Of a DNA stretch of 64,000 bases, positions 1 to 9,266 are shown piece by piece. The notes under the pieces were generated by a model that saw only the letters and a list, made by a program, of their open reading frames with translations, had not been told where the DNA came from and searched no databases. The DNA is taken from NCBI GenBank assembly GCA_015693905.1, contig CP065161.1, positions 1,967,001 through 2,031,000 of the forward strand, in the 5' to 3' direction. Position 1 is the stretch's first letter. Each line of letters starts with the position of its first letter. The position numbers and the translations under genes are program-made. The DNA comes from Rhodobacterales bacterium HKCCA1288. GTDB lineage: Bacteria; Pseudomonadota; Alphaproteobacteria; Rhodobacterales; Rhodobacteraceae.

Positions 1-934
1 GGCCCGCCATTTGAGACAGCCATCCGATCACAAGTGACACGGTGAGGATGGAAATAGCGGTCGACATCAGAATCGAGGCAGACACCCGTTGCGGGGCCAC
101 GTTGTAATGCTGCGCCAGCATATAGATATTTCCTGCGACAGGCAGCGAGGAGGCCGCGATCATCACTGCCGCGGCATAGGGATCAACCTCGAAAATTATA
201 AGCGCACCAATGGCGACTGCGGCAGGGTGTAAGATCAGCTTGGCGAAGGACAGCCAAAGCGCGACCGAAGCCCGCTCAGTTGATTTGCCTGCCAATGACG
301 CCCCTATTGCGAAGAGCGCACATGGGGTCGCCGCCGCGCCCAATAGTGCCATGAATTCATCCACAGGTGCGGGAAGGCTTAGCCCCGCGGCCGAGACGGA
401 TAGCCCCGCGACCATAGACACAATCATCGGATTTTTAATCAACCCAATCGCGATTGAGCGGAAAATAGTCAGGCTCATGCGGCCATCGCGGCTTGCCGTG
501 ATGATGATCACGATCAAGCTTGAGAAAACGATCAAATCAGTGGCCAAGATCATCAAGACAGGGCCCGCCGCCGCAGGCCCCATCAAAACCACCAACATCG
601 GCACGCCCAAGAAACCTGTATTTCCGATCACGGCACATTGTGCTTCAATTGCCGCTTCCGAAGCGGGCCGCTTGCGGATCAAGGCAACGACAGTCGCAAG
701 CGCATAAATCGCGAAACATCCAAACAGATAGGCCCCGATGAAATTCCAATCGAAAATATCGCCAAGCGATAAGGTCGAGGCAAAGCGAAACAACATGGCC
801 GATAGCGCGAAGTAAAACACGAATTTTGTCAGATAGGCGGTCGCGCTTTGCGTGAAAAACCCACGATATGCGGCGAGGAAGCCCACACCGATCAGCGCAA
901 AAAATGGAAGTGTTTTGAGGAATATCGCGAGCAT
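1..934 (-). CDS. AEC (auxin efflux carrier) family transporter, C-terminus cut by window edge
   Basis: An open frame runs from the ATG at 934 to the window edge without a stop (311 codons visible). It begins MLAIFLKTLPFFALIGVGFL and is made almost entirely of hydrophobic helices separated by short polar loops. A GNTGFLGVPML stretch and a late SLPVAGNIYMLAQ stretch are typical of the AEC/PF03547 permease family. The family is usually 300-320 residues, so only a few residues are probably missing. Members are inner-membrane carriers for organic anions such as malate or malonate; the substrate cannot be told from the sequence. It lies upstream-to-downstream in the same direction as folC-accD but is separated from folC by about 40 bp. 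Confidence 0.85.
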   Translation of the reverse strand, partial: MLAIFLKTLPFFALIGVGFLAAYRGFFTQSATAYLTKFVFYFALSAMLFRFASTLSLGDIFDWNFIGAYLFGCFAIYALATVVALIRKRPASEAAIEAQCAVIGNTGFLGVPMLVVLMGPAAAGPVLMILATDLIVFSSLIVIIITASRDGRMSLTIFRSIAIGLIKNPMIVSMVAGLSVSAAGLSLPAPVDEFMALLGAAATPCALFAIGASLAGKSTERASVALWLSFAKLILHPAAVAIGALIIFEVDPYAAAVMIAASSLPVAGNIYMLAQHYNVAPQRVSASILMSTAISILTVSLVIGWLSQMAG

Positions 935-974
935 GCAACAGGGCTAGGCCAGAGTGCAGGCGCTGTCTAGTAGC

Positions 975-2249
975 CTAACCGTTTTCTTTTAGAATTTCGC
1001 CCGCCAAGTAAAGGGAACCACAGATCAAAACCCGCGCATTCGGGGTTGTGGCGCAGATGTCGCGCAAGGCGCTGATCACATCTGGTGCGGTTTGGGCCGC
1101 TATACCTGCACGGGTTGCGGCTGCCTTTGTGTCCTCGGCACTCAGTGTTGCGGCTTGGCCGTCAATTGAGACAGCGTGCAGCGATGATGCGAAGGGCGCA
1201 AGCGGGGCCATGAAGCCTGTCACGTCTTTTGTGTTCAGCATGCCGCAAATCAAATGCGTTTCACGTTGCGGCAAGCCTTTGAGCGTGGCGGCAATGGCAA
1301 GCGCGGCATGGGGGTTGTGGCCCCCATCAAGCCAAAGTTCAGCATCGGGTGCAGTGTCAAACAGCGGCCCGTGGCGCAGGCGCTGCATACGCGCGGGCCA
1401 AGTGACGTTGCGCATGGCACCCTCGCAGGCCGCCTCGTCCAAACCCAACACCCGCATTGCGGCGAGGGCCGTGCCTGCATTTTGGATTTGATGCGGGCCC
1501 GCAAGGGCAGGCAGAGGCAAGTCCAAAAGGCCTGTTTCATCTTGGAAAATCAATCGCCCTGCTTCGGTCGTAACATGCCAGTGTTGGCCATAGGCATAGA
1601 TGGGCGCGCCAAGCCGCGCGGCGCGTGCCTCGATCACCTCCAGTGCGGCCTCTTGTTGTGGGGCAACAATTACGGGACACCCGCGCTTGATAATGCCTGC
1701 CTTTTCGCCTGCGATATCCTCGATTGTATCGCCAAGATATTGTTGATGGTCGAGATCAACGGGGGTGATCACGCTCACTGCAGGGCTGTCAATGACATTG
1801 GTTGCATCCAAACGTCCGCCCAAACCCACCTCTAACAGCGTGTAATCGGCAGGATTTCTGGCAAATGCCAAAAGCGCGGCGGCTGTGGTGATTTCGAAAT
1901 AGGTAATTGCATCTGGGCCATTGGCCGCCAAACATTCATCAAGAATGTCTGATAGATGGTTTTCGTCAATCAGCGTTCCCGCCAACCGAATGCGTTCATG
2001 AAACCGTGCCAAATGCGGTGATGTATAGGCATGTGCGCTTTTCCCTGCCGCCTCAAGCCCCGCGCGAATATAGGCGAGGGTCGACCCTTTGCCATTGGTG
2101 CCCGCAATATGAATGACAGGCGGCAACGCCTGTTGCGGATCACCAAGGGCGGCCAAGATCCGCCACATTCTATCTAGCGTCAGGTCTATGATCTTTGGGT
2201 GAAGCGCCATCATGCGCTCCAATAAGAGATCCGAGCGGGGGGTGCTCAC
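975..2249 (-). CDS. folC: Bifunctional folylpolyglutamate synthase / dihydrofolate synthase
   Basis: A 424-residue Mur-ligase-like protein that adds glutamate to dihydropteroate and to folates in the cytoplasm. The ATP-binding loop reads HIAGTNGKGSTLAYIRAG near residues 46-63, followed by the family TSPHL motif. The central GEKAGI and the LDGGHNPHA motif of the C-terminal domain are also present, and the length is normal. The start is a GTG three bases after the accD stop, with a GGAGG-like ribosome site inside the accD end, so the two genes are translationally coupled. The accD-folC pairing is common in proteobacteria. Confident. Confidence 0.96.
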   Translation of the reverse strand: MSTPRSDLLLERMMALHPKIIDLTLDRMWRILAALGDPQQALPPVIHIAGTNGKGSTLAYIRAGLEAAGKSAHAYTSPHLARFHERIRLAGTLIDENHLSDILDECLAANGPDAITYFEITTAAALLAFARNPADYTLLEVGLGGRLDATNVIDSPAVSVITPVDLDHQQYLGDTIEDIAGEKAGIIKRGCPVIVAPQQEAALEVIEARAARLGAPIYAYGQHWHVTTEAGRLIFQDETGLLDLPLPALAGPHQIQNAGTALAAMRVLGLDEAACEGAMRNVTWPARMQRLRHGPLFDTAPDAELWLDGGHNPHAALAIAATLKGLPQRETHLICGMLNTKDVTGFMAPLAPFASSLHAVSIDGQAATLSAEDTKAAATRAGIAAQTAPDVISALRDICATTPNARVLICGSLYLAGEILKENG

Positions 2250-2251
2250 TT

Positions 2252-3166
2252 TTATTTTGCCTCCGCCGCGTTTGGCGCAGCCTCAGTTGGGGCGGGCAGA
2301 TCCCCTTTGACTGGGGGTTCCATGCCCATCAGCATCCGAAGGATCGAAATCAACTCATCGCGCAACGCAGTGCGATGGGTCACGCGGTCAAGCATCCCGT
2401 GATCCAAAAGATATTCGGCGCGCTGGAACCCTTCGGGCAACTTTTCACGAATGGTTTGCTCAATCACCCGTGGCCCAGCAAAGCAGATCAACGCATTTGG
2501 TTCGGCAATCTGCACATCGCCGAGCATCGCATAAGAGGCGGTTACGCCCCCTGTGGTTGGATGGGTCAGAACCACGATATACGGCAGGTTCGCCTCTTTG
2601 AGCATATTTACCGCAACTGTGGTGCGGGGCATTTGCATCAGGCTGAGGATACCCTCTTGCATCCGCGCGCCACCTGCGGCGGAGAACAGGATCAGAGGGC
2701 GCTTTAATTTAATCGCGCGCTCGGCAGCAGCAATGATGGCATTGCCGACATACATCCCCATCGAGCCGCCCATGAAGCTGAAATCTTGCGCACAGGCCAC
2801 GATGGGCGTGCGCCCCATTTCACCCTCGGCCACAAGCATCGCATCGGTTTCGCCCGTGGATTTCTGTGCCGCCTTCATGCGGTCGGGATAGCGTTTCTGA
2901 TCGCGGAATTGCAGCGGGTCTGCAATTGGCTTTGGCACTTTGACCTCGGTGAAAATACCGCCATCGAACAAGGCATTGAACCGCTCTCGCGGGGTGATGA
3001 CCATATGATGATCGCAATTTGTGCAGACATTCAGATTGTCGCTCAATTCACGGTGGAACAGCATGGTTCCGCATTCATCGCATTTCGTCCAAAGGTTCTC
3101 GGGCATATCGCGCTTCGAGAACATCGAATTGATCCTTGGGCGGACGTAGTTGGTGATCCAGTTCAT
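2252..3166 (-). CDS. accD: Acetyl-CoA carboxylase carboxyltransferase subunit beta
   Basis: 304 residues. This is the beta half of the carboxyltransferase that moves the carboxyl group from biotin to acetyl-CoA, the first committed step of fatty acid synthesis; it acts as an alpha2beta2 tetramer with AccA. The N-terminal zinc ribbon is clear, with cysteines at about 29, 32, 48 and 51 (CDEC ... CTNC). The crotonase-like core follows, with the GGARMQEG acyl-CoA site and [14 protein letters not shown]. The C-terminal tail is rich in Ala, Pro and Glu. It is cotranscribed with folC just downstream. Confidence 0.97.
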   Translation of the reverse strand: MNWITNYVRPRINSMFSKRDMPENLWTKCDECGTMLFHRELSDNLNVCTNCDHHMVITPRERFNALFDGGIFTEVKVPKPIADPLQFRDQKRYPDRMKAAQKSTGETDAMLVAEGEMGRTPIVACAQDFSFMGGSMGMYVGNAIIAAAERAIKLKRPLILFSAAGGARMQEGILSLMQMPRTTVAVNMLKEANLPYIVVLTHPTTGGVTASYAMLGDVQIAEPNALICFAGPRVIEQTIREKLPEGFQRAEYLLDHGMLDRVTHRTALRDELISILRMLMGMEPPVKGDLPAPTEAAPNAAEAK

Positions 3167-3227
3167 TGGGTCTTTTCCATTGGCCGATCCTTACACTCGC
3201 AATAGGCAATGGCGCGGCAGATTGCAA

Positions 3228-4187
3228 TCAGCGATGGGCATTTTCGCGCCATATCAGGACAAAACGGATGCCAAGCCAAATCACAATTGTAACAGCAATG
3301 TCGCGCAAGATAAGGGGAACCATCGCCTCGGCATCATTGGCCGCAATCGGTAAATGATACAGGGCAAGCCCCCCCAAAGCACCAGGCAGCGAAACAGCCA
3401 ACATTGCCATCACATTATTCGCAAAGTGAAATCCCCACGCTGGCCCGATTGTGCCAAAGCGATGGGTCAAATCAGCAGCGCAAAGCCCGAAAACGCCTGT
3501 GGCCAACACAAGATACCACGCCGCGCCGCCATGTTCTTCTGGTGCAAAATGGGCAAGACCAAACAGAACGGACGGCAAAACCGCCCAGATGATTGGGGAT
3601 TTGAACCGCGCGGCCAGTTGGCTTTGAATATAGCCGCGAAACAGAAGTTCTTCAGCCCCTGTCTGAATGGCAATCAGCCCAAGGGCGAGAGGCAGCAAAA
3701 GCAACCATTGATTGAGGCCCAGACTTCTCACAAGCGCAAAATCGGTAGGGATCAGCGCGCTGAGTGTCGCGAGGGCAGAAAACACCGCCACCGCGACCCA
3801 GAACTGTCGGTGCATTTGGCGCAATGGGCCAAACAGTGACCATGGGCTGCGATCATGCAGCAGCCATGCCACAAAAAACGGGCCAACCAGCATTGTCACG
3901 AAACTGCCCAGAAGGATCAGCGTCAGGCTCGGGCCAGATGTTTGCGGGTCAGCCGTCCATACGGCTTCGAATTTTGTGCCGATCAGATGCGACATTGCAT
4001 AGAAATAGGCCAACAGCCCCAAGACATAGGTCAAAAGGCAGATGACCATGCCCACAATCACACGCCACAAAGCAGGTTGCGCCCGCGCGGCCTCGACCAT
4101 CAAATTGGGCTGATTTTGTGGTGCAAAAAATCCCCGAAGCATCAGCGCTTTAAATCCCCATTCCGCTTGAACCCATAAATGGCCCAT
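3228..4187 (-). CDS. CPBP family intramembrane metalloprotease (CAAX/Abi type)
   Basis: A 319-residue polytopic membrane protein with about eight predicted hydrophobic helices. The three family motifs are visible: EELLFRGYIQSQL (paired glutamates and arginine), FGLAHF (histidine) and HFANNVMAM (histidine and asparagine). Together these form the intramembrane glutamic/metalloprotease site of the CPBP (Abi/CAAX protease) family. Bacterial members act in membrane protein or peptide processing; the substrate is unknown here. The first ATG is used; a later one at residue 16 is possible. About 60 bp separate it from accD, so it may be the first gene of that operon. Confidence 0.88.
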   Translation of the reverse strand: MGHLWVQAEWGFKALMLRGFFAPQNQPNLMVEAARAQPALWRVIVGMVICLLTYVLGLLAYFYAMSHLIGTKFEAVWTADPQTSGPSLTLILLGSFVTMLVGPFFVAWLLHDRSPWSLFGPLRQMHRQFWVAVAVFSALATLSALIPTDFALVRSLGLNQWLLLLPLALGLIAIQTGAEELLFRGYIQSQLAARFKSPIIWAVLPSVLFGLAHFAPEEHGGAAWYLVLATGVFGLCAADLTHRFGTIGPAWGFHFANNVMAMLAVSLPGALGGLALYHLPIAANDAEAMVPLILRDIAVTIVIWLGIRFVLIWRENAHR

Positions 4188-4195
4188 CTATAGTC

Positions 4196-4211
4196 TGAAA
4201 CTTAGGTTTCA
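4196..4211. repeat. Perfect inverted repeat upstream of ilvD
   Basis: TGAAAC-TTAG-GTTTCA, two 6-bp arms around a 4-base spacer, lies between the divergent CPBP and ilvD genes. On the plus strand it is followed by TGGGTCTTTTT. It could be an operator for either gene or a short hairpin; the sequence does not decide. Confidence 0.4.
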
Positions 4212-4298
4212 TGGGTCTTTTTCCAATCGCGCTTGTGCCGCAGGGGCCCAAAGTTTATGCCGAGTGTAACATTTCTATCGACCCCAAGGGAGGCTGCC

Positions 4299-6032
4299 AT
4301 GTCGCAGAGCAAATTCGATAAGTCCAAACTGCCAAGCCGTCACGTGACGCAAGGGCCTGCGCGCGCACCGCATCGCTCGTATTACTATGCGATGGGCTTG
4401 ACCGAGGACGAAATCGCGCAGCCTTTTGTGGGTGTCGCCACCTGCTGGAACGAAGCAGCGCCCTGTAACATTGCGCTCAGCCGTCAGGCGCAGGCGGTGA
4501 AATTGGGTGTAAAGCACGCCAATGGCACGCCGCGCGAATTTACCACCATCACTGTGACCGATGGGATCGCGATGGGGCATGAGGGAATGCGTTCCTCCTT
4601 GGCCTCGCGTGAAGCGATTGCGGATACTGTTGAATTGACCATGCGCGGGCATTGCTATGACGCGCTGGTGGGTTTGGCGGGCTGTGATAAATCCCTGCCC
4701 GGGATGATGATGGCCATGGTGCGCCTCAACGTGCCATCGGTGTTTATCTATGGCGGCTCCATTCTGCCGGGTCGGTTGGATGGCAAAGATGTAACCGTGC
4801 AAGACGTTTTTGAGGCGGTGGGTCAGCATCAGGCGGGCAATTGCTCTGACGAACAGCTCGCTATTTTGGAACGTGTAGCCTGTCCTTCGGCAGGCGCCTG
4901 TGGCGGTCAGTTTACGGCAAACACCATGGCCTGTGTATCTGAGGCCATCGGTTTGGCCCTGCCCAATTCAGCAGGTGCGCCCGCGCCTTATGAGTCCCGC
5001 GACCAATATGGCGTGGCTTCGGGTGAAGCTGTGATGAAGCTTATCGAAAAGAACATTCGCGCCCGCGATATCGTGACCCGCAAAAGCCTTGAGAACGCGG
5101 CGCGCGTTGTGGCTTGCACCGGTGGCTCGACCAATGCAGGCCTCCATTTGCCTGCCATCGCCCATGAGGCGGGTATTGATTTCGATCTGTTTGATGTCTG
5201 CGAGATTTTCAAAGACACCCCATACTTTGTCGACCTCAAACCCGGTGGCCAATATGTGGCCAAAGATATGTATGAGGCGGGCGGCGTTCCTGTCGTTCTC
5301 AAAGAATTGCGGAAAGCAGGTCTGATCCATGAGGATTGCTTGACCGTAACAGGCCGCAGCATTGGTGAAGAGATCGACATCATCACCCGCGAAGCAGATG
5401 GTCGCGTGATCTATCCCATCGAGAAACCCCTATCGCCAACAGGCGGTGTGGTCGGTCTCAAAGGGAATCTTGCCCCAGATGGTGCCATCGTAAAGGTTGC
5501 GGGTATGGCAAAAGAGCAGCTTGTATTCACAGGCCCTGCCCGCGTGTTTGAATCAGAAGAAGATGCTTTCGTGGCTGTTCAAACCCGTGATTACAAAGAG
5601 GGCGAAGTGATCGTCATCCGCAATGAAGGCCCATCTGGCGGGCCAGGTATGCGTGAGATGTTGGCAACCACGGCGGCCCTGTCTGGTCAGGGCATGGGTA
5701 AGAAAGTGGCGCTTATCACCGATGGCCGCTTCTCGGGTGCGACCCGTGGTTTCTGTGTCGGTCACGTTGGGCCAGAGGCCGCCCATGGTGGGCCAATCGG
5801 TCTCTTGAAAAACGGGGATATGATCACGATTGACGCGATCAATGGGAAGATCAGCGTTGATCTGTCTGACGCCGAATTGGAAGCCCGCCGCGCCGATTGG
5901 CAAGGCGCAAAGCCAACAATCTACGCCACTGGCGCGCTTTGGAAATATGCGCAACAGGTGGGTTCAGCGCGCTATGGGGCGGTCACGCATCCAGGCGGCA
6001 AAGAGGAGAAGCATGTCTATATGGACATCTAA
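4299..6032 (+). CDS. ilvD: Dihydroxy-acid dehydratase
   Basis: 577 residues. It dehydrates 2,3-dihydroxy-isovalerate and -methylvalerate to the 2-keto acids, the third step of valine/isoleucine synthesis. Iron-sulfur and Mg ligands are visible: CDKSLPG, and [16 protein letters not shown] further on. The C-terminal [19 protein letters not shown] motif is intact. The start at 4299 is chosen because an AAGGGAGG ribosome site ends about 6 bases before it and the product then starts [20 protein letters not shown], typical of the family. An in-frame upstream start at 4233 would add 22 residues with no support. The following lipoprotein gene overlaps its 3' end. Confidence 0.97.
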   Translation: MSQSKFDKSKLPSRHVTQGPARAPHRSYYYAMGLTEDEIAQPFVGVATCWNEAAPCNIALSRQAQAVKLGVKHANGTPREFTTITVTDGIAMGHEGMRSSLASREAIADTVELTMRGHCYDALVGLAGCDKSLPGMMMAMVRLNVPSVFIYGGSILPGRLDGKDVTVQDVFEAVGQHQAGNCSDEQLAILERVACPSAGACGGQFTANTMACVSEAIGLALPNSAGAPAPYESRDQYGVASGEAVMKLIEKNIRARDIVTRKSLENAARVVACTGGSTNAGLHLPAIAHEAGIDFDLFDVCEIFKDTPYFVDLKPGGQYVAKDMYEAGGVPVVLKELRKAGLIHEDCLTVTGRSIGEEIDIITREADGRVIYPIEKPLSPTGGVVGLKGNLAPDGAIVKVAGMAKEQLVFTGPARVFESEEDAFVAVQTRDYKEGEVIVIRNEGPSGGPGMREMLATTAALSGQGMGKKVALITDGRFSGATRGFCVGHVGPEAAHGGPIGLLKNGDMITIDAINGKISVDLSDAELEARRADWQGAKPTIYATGALWKYAQQVGSARYGAVTHPGGKEEKHVYMDI

Positions 6033-6873
6033 ATCCGTTCAGGCCTGCACCCTCTTGGGTGCGGGCCTTTTTCTTTTCGGCTGCTCGGGCGGTGGGGCGC
6101 CTTATGCGGGGCCCCTTCCAGATGTGGATACAGAAATTGCCGTAACCAGTGACCGCTTGGTGGTCACTGGGCCTGATGGGTTTTGCATAGATCCTGCGGC
6201 GACCCAAGATCGCGGCATAAGCGCCTTTGTGCTTTTGGGAAATTGCGCGGCTATTGGAAATTCACCGCGCCTGCCACAGCCAGAACATCCTTCAATCCTG
6301 ACGGCCGCCATTTCCGAGGCAGGGCCAGAGGGCAGTTTGCGCAGCAATATCCCTGCAATGGCTGCATTTTTCACCTCCGAGCAAGGGCGTGGCTTGTTAA
6401 GCCGCGACCAAGATCCGAATTCGGTTGAAATTCTGGATATGTTTCACCAAGGCGATGTGTTCTTCTTGAATGCGCGCGACAGTTCGGCCAGCAGCATTCG
6501 GGGTGTGAAAGAAGATTACTGGCGCGTCTATATGGATGTGGGCAATCGCATCGCCACGCTCAGTGTTCTTGCGCTTGAAGACAGTAACCTCACCGAGGCG
6601 CAAAGCCTTGAGACGTTGCGCGCCTTTGCTGGTCAAATCGCTACGGTCAATAATCAAACAGGTTTACAGCCCGCGATTTTGGCCGAGGCGGAACCAACCC
6701 CCTTGCCCGATGGCCCGTATGATAGTGATCAAGCCACCGCGCAAAGCGGCGATGGTTCAGGAAGCAGTGCGCCAACCCGCCCAACCACCCGCACCGTGTC
6801 ACCCGCACGGGCCGCGCGCACCGTTGTGCGCACACTTGATACGGTTGGATTGCTGCGTAGGCTTTTCAATTAG
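6013..6873 (+). CDS. Putative lipoprotein of unknown function
   Basis: 286 residues. The ATG at 6013, inside the ilvD 3' end (20-base overlap), has AAGAGGAG just upstream. The N-terminus is a lipoprotein signal: a short basic start, a hydrophobic core GAGLFLFGC and a cysteine at the lipobox, so it is probably anchored to a membrane facing the periplasm. The middle has no motif that I recognise. The last 50 residues are rich in Ser, Thr, Pro and Arg and look disordered. The gene ends intact 28 bp before the insertion sequence. Likely cotranscribed with ilvD, but no functional link is evident. Confidence 0.75.
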   Translation: MSIWTSKSVQACTLLGAGLFLFGCSGGGAPYAGPLPDVDTEIAVTSDRLVVTGPDGFCIDPAATQDRGISAFVLLGNCAAIGNSPRLPQPEHPSILTAAISEAGPEGSLRSNIPAMAAFFTSEQGRGLLSRDQDPNSVEILDMFHQGDVFFLNARDSSASSIRGVKEDYWRVYMDVGNRIATLSVLALEDSNLTEAQSLETLRAFAGQIATVNNQTGLQPAILAEAEPTPLPDGPYDSDQATAQSGDGSGSSAPTRPTTRTVSPARAARTVVRTLDTVGLLRRLFN

Positions 6874-6900
6874 AGAAAATCCCCTTACCTCTATCTTTGC

Positions 6901-8044
6901 TATACTGGGAGTCATTGAAGAACCGAGATTTGAAGGGTTGACGTTCGAGTGGGCAACGATTCAGATATGCGCATGATCCGTCCCGGTTTTCTCTCCTCTT
7001 CAGAACGGCGTGAACTTGAGGTTTGCGTGCGTAGCCAGCGCGAAGATCACGGCGTTGCACGGCGCGCCAATGCAATCCTGCTCCTTGATGACGGTAAGTC
7101 CTGTCAGGCTATCGCGGAGTTTCTGTATCTGGACGATGATACCATTCGGGGCTGGTACAAGACCTACCGAGAGGGCGGCTGGGACGCGCTTTCGACCGAC
7201 GGCTGGAAGGGTGGTCAGTCCCGCATGACGACAGCTCAAGAGACGGAGCTTTGCACCTGGCTGGACGACCGCTTCTGTCGATCGACTGTCGAGATCAGGG
7301 CGTACATCGCGGCACAATATGGCGTGGACTATTCCCACTCGGGCTGCATCAAGCTTCTGTCGCGGCTGGGCTATGAATACCGGAAGCCGAAAGGGCTGCC
7401 ACGCGTTGCATCTGAAGAGAAACAAGCCGAATTCATTGCGCTATACGAGCAGCTGCTGAACGGGTTGGGCGCCGATGAAGCCGTGTATTTCGCCGATGCG
7501 GTGCATCCCGAATATCAGACAAAGCCTGCGTTTGGCTGGGTCAAGGCAGGATCAAAGCCCACCGTGACAACCACCGCGGGACGCGGGCGGGTTAATATCC
7601 ATGGCGCGCTCAACCTTGAGAATTTTGATGCGCCCTTTGTCGAACCAACCACCGTAGACGGGGTCAGTGCCGCCCAGCTTCTGGCCAAGATTGAGGAACG
7701 CAATCCTCTCTCGCGGATCATCTATGTCATCTGGGATAATGCGGCTTACCATAAGGGCCCGGACGTGCGCGAATTCCTCAAACGACCAGACTGCCGCATA
7801 CGACTGATCCAGCTACCGCCTTATTGCCCGCACCTAAATCCGATAGAACGATTATGGGCGGTCATGCACCAATACGTCACTCACAATCGCTACTACCCCA
7901 CACAAAAGAAGTTCGCAGATGCGATCCTGAGGTTCTTTCGAGAGACCCTGCCCAAAGAGTGGAAAACATTCCGTGATCAGGTGTCAGATAGCTTCAGGGT
8001 CGTCACTCACGAGGATTTTCGGGTTTTGGAGTAAGCGCGGTATA
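6901..8044 (+). mobile_element. IS630-family insertion sequence
   Basis: About 1.14 kb. The ends are inferred from imperfect inverted repeats: the left end reads TATACTGGGAGT and the right end, reversed, reads TATACCGCGCTT, with patchy matching further in (AA-AACC-GA). TA at both outer ends fits the TA target duplication of the IS630/Tc1-mariner group. A single intact transposase fills the element and its stop codon lies in the right repeat. It sits between two genes and breaks neither. End positions are uncertain by a few bases. Confidence 0.65.
6967..8034 (+). CDS. IS630-family transposase
   Basis: 355 residues from the ATG at 6967 (a GTG at 6949 in the same frame would add six). The N-terminal helix-turn-helix region includes the segment NAILLLDDGKSCQAIAEFLY and a following DDDTIRGW helix. 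The catalytic DDE core is complete: first Asp in VYFADAVHPEY, second in IIYVIWDNAAYHKG, and the Glu in HLNPIERLWAVMH, the hallmark of IS630/mariner enzymes. No frameshift or internal stop is present, so the element may still be mobile. Its codon use differs somewhat from neighbouring genes, as expected of a transferred element. Confidence 0.93.
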   Translation: MRMIRPGFLSSSERRELEVCVRSQREDHGVARRANAILLLDDGKSCQAIAEFLYLDDDTIRGWYKTYREGGWDALSTDGWKGGQSRMTTAQETELCTWLDDRFCRSTVEIRAYIAAQYGVDYSHSGCIKLLSRLGYEYRKPKGLPRVASEEKQAEFIALYEQLLNGLGADEAVYFADAVHPEYQTKPAFGWVKAGSKPTVTTTAGRGRVNIHGALNLENFDAPFVEPTTVDGVSAAQLLAKIEERNPLSRIIYVIWDNAAYHKGPDVREFLKRPDCRIRLIQLPPYCPHLNPIERLWAVMHQYVTHNRYYPTQKKFADAILRFFRETLPKEWKTFRDQVSDSFRVVTHEDFRVLE

Positions 8045-8102
8045 AACTGGAAAAAGGCCCCCCTCTGACTGGGAGGGGCGGGCCAAGCTTGAGGGCAATG
8101 GG

Positions 8103-8879
8103 ATGGGGTTCTGGCGCAGGCCGTCATTTTCGCAGGCCAGATGGATAAAATTCAACGCTGATATCGCGGCTTTGAAAGCGCGGCTTGGCAAACTGTCCCT
8201 ATCGGATTTGCAAAAGCGCCGCGCCGAGGCCATCGCCTATGCAAGTGATCTGATGGCGTTGGCGCGATTGGCTGATCAGGATTTACGCCGCCGCGCCATT
8301 GGAAAAGACCGCCAAGAGGGTTTGCCTGAAATTGCGCATTGGGGGTATCGCCCTGATGCCTTGTTTCAACCGATTGAACCCGCGACCACAGTTGCGGTGC
8401 AAAGCCCCTTTGATCTTAAAGGGGGGCTCAAGATTTTTCATGATTGCACGCAATCAGAGATTATTTTGCGCCAAACCCCGCGCAATGATCCTCACGCAAG
8501 CGCCCCTTTTGCCATTTCCTTAGAAGTTTTTCGGTTTGATGGATCGTTTTTATCCATGGCGCTTGATGTGCCCCGTGCGCGGGCGACAAGCGTTAAGCTG
8601 TCGGATATTCTTCAAGTTTCGCTCGACATCAGCATGGATTTCCCGATTGACCTTTATGCGCGGGTCAATGTGATCCATGGCCCGAATTCCGAGCAATTGG
8701 TGCGCAAAATGGAATGGCACAACGGCAGGCTCAGTGCCGAATTCGACATGGCCTATTCCAAAGTAAACGACAAACGGATCGAAAAAATCTGGATTGATCT
8801 GATTTTCGAGCGCCCCAGCATGAACTTATTGCAGATGGGCGATTTTCTCGTGGTGTGCATGCCGCGCGCCGAACTTTGA
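8103..8879 (+). CDS. Conserved hypothetical protein (resembles DUF6478)
   Basis: 258 residues, no signal peptide and no membrane segment. The N-terminus is basic (MGFWRRPSFSQARW), followed by a helical region and then a beta-rich domain. Phrases such as FDLKGGLKIFHDCTQSEI and WIDLIFERPSMNLLQMGDF match my recollection of Rhodobacteraceae proteins annotated DUF6478; this is recall, not a search. The start is supported by a purine-rich GAGGGCAATGGG just upstream. The insertion sequence ends about 60 bp before it and may have separated it from its original promoter. The next gene follows after 15 bp. Confidence 0.7.
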   Translation: MGFWRRPSFSQARWIKFNADIAALKARLGKLSLSDLQKRRAEAIAYASDLMALARLADQDLRRRAIGKDRQEGLPEIAHWGYRPDALFQPIEPATTVAVQSPFDLKGGLKIFHDCTQSEIILRQTPRNDPHASAPFAISLEVFRFDGSFLSMALDVPRARATSVKLSDILQVSLDISMDFPIDLYARVNVIHGPNSEQLVRKMEWHNGRLSAEFDMAYSKVNDKRIEKIWIDLIFERPSMNLLQMGDFLVVCMPRAEL

Positions 8880-8894
8880 GTAAGGGATCAAAGC

Positions 8895-9266
8895 ATGACG
8901 GAACTGACGCTTGCGCGGTTGAGCCTGAAAGATGGGGTTTATGAGGCCACAGTTGCCCATATGACCGAGGATGCATTGCGCTTTGAGGCTGTTGTGAACG
9001 GGCAGGTCGTTGCCACCGGAACGGCCACGCGTGGCACGGGTCGCGCCTGTGTTCTGCGCCTTGAACTGCCAGCACGTCTGATTGGGGCGCAGGTGCAAAT
9101 TGTCGACATCCGCCATGAGACAGGGGCGGTATTGGATCGGTTTTCTGTCGTCTGTGATCCGCAGATTGCGGGGGATCTGCGCGCTGAGTTGGACATGCTG
9201 CGCGCAGAATTTGATTTGCTAAAATCCGCCTTTCGCCGCCATTGCAGCGAAACGGGCGCAGATTAA
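8895..9266 (+). CDS. Hypothetical protein, cotranscribed with the DUF6478-like gene
   Basis: 123 residues, soluble. I do not recognise the family. The sequence alternates short strands (LTLARLSLKDGVYEATVAHM) and ends in a leucine-rich helix (LRAELDMLRAEFDLLKSAF) that may form a coiled coil. AAGGGAT lies upstream of the ATG. It follows the preceding gene by 15 bp and its end overlaps the convergent pheT stop by four bases, so it is the last gene of a two-gene unit. Confidence 0.65.
   Translation: MTELTLARLSLKDGVYEATVAHMTEDALRFEAVVNGQVVATGTATRGTGRACVLRLELPARLIGAQVQIVDIRHETGAVLDRFSVVCDPQIAGDLRAELDMLRAEFDLLKSAFRRHCSETGAD

Noticed and set aside
4233-4298. Longer ilvD start or leader peptide
   Set aside because: The extra 22 codons have no ribosome site, while AAGGGAGG precedes the conserved start at 4299.
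8050-8090. Terminator between the insertion sequence and the DUF6478-like gene
   Set aside because: GGCCCCCC/GGGGCGGGCC can pair imperfectly, but the T-run lies on the minus strand, where no gene leads into it.
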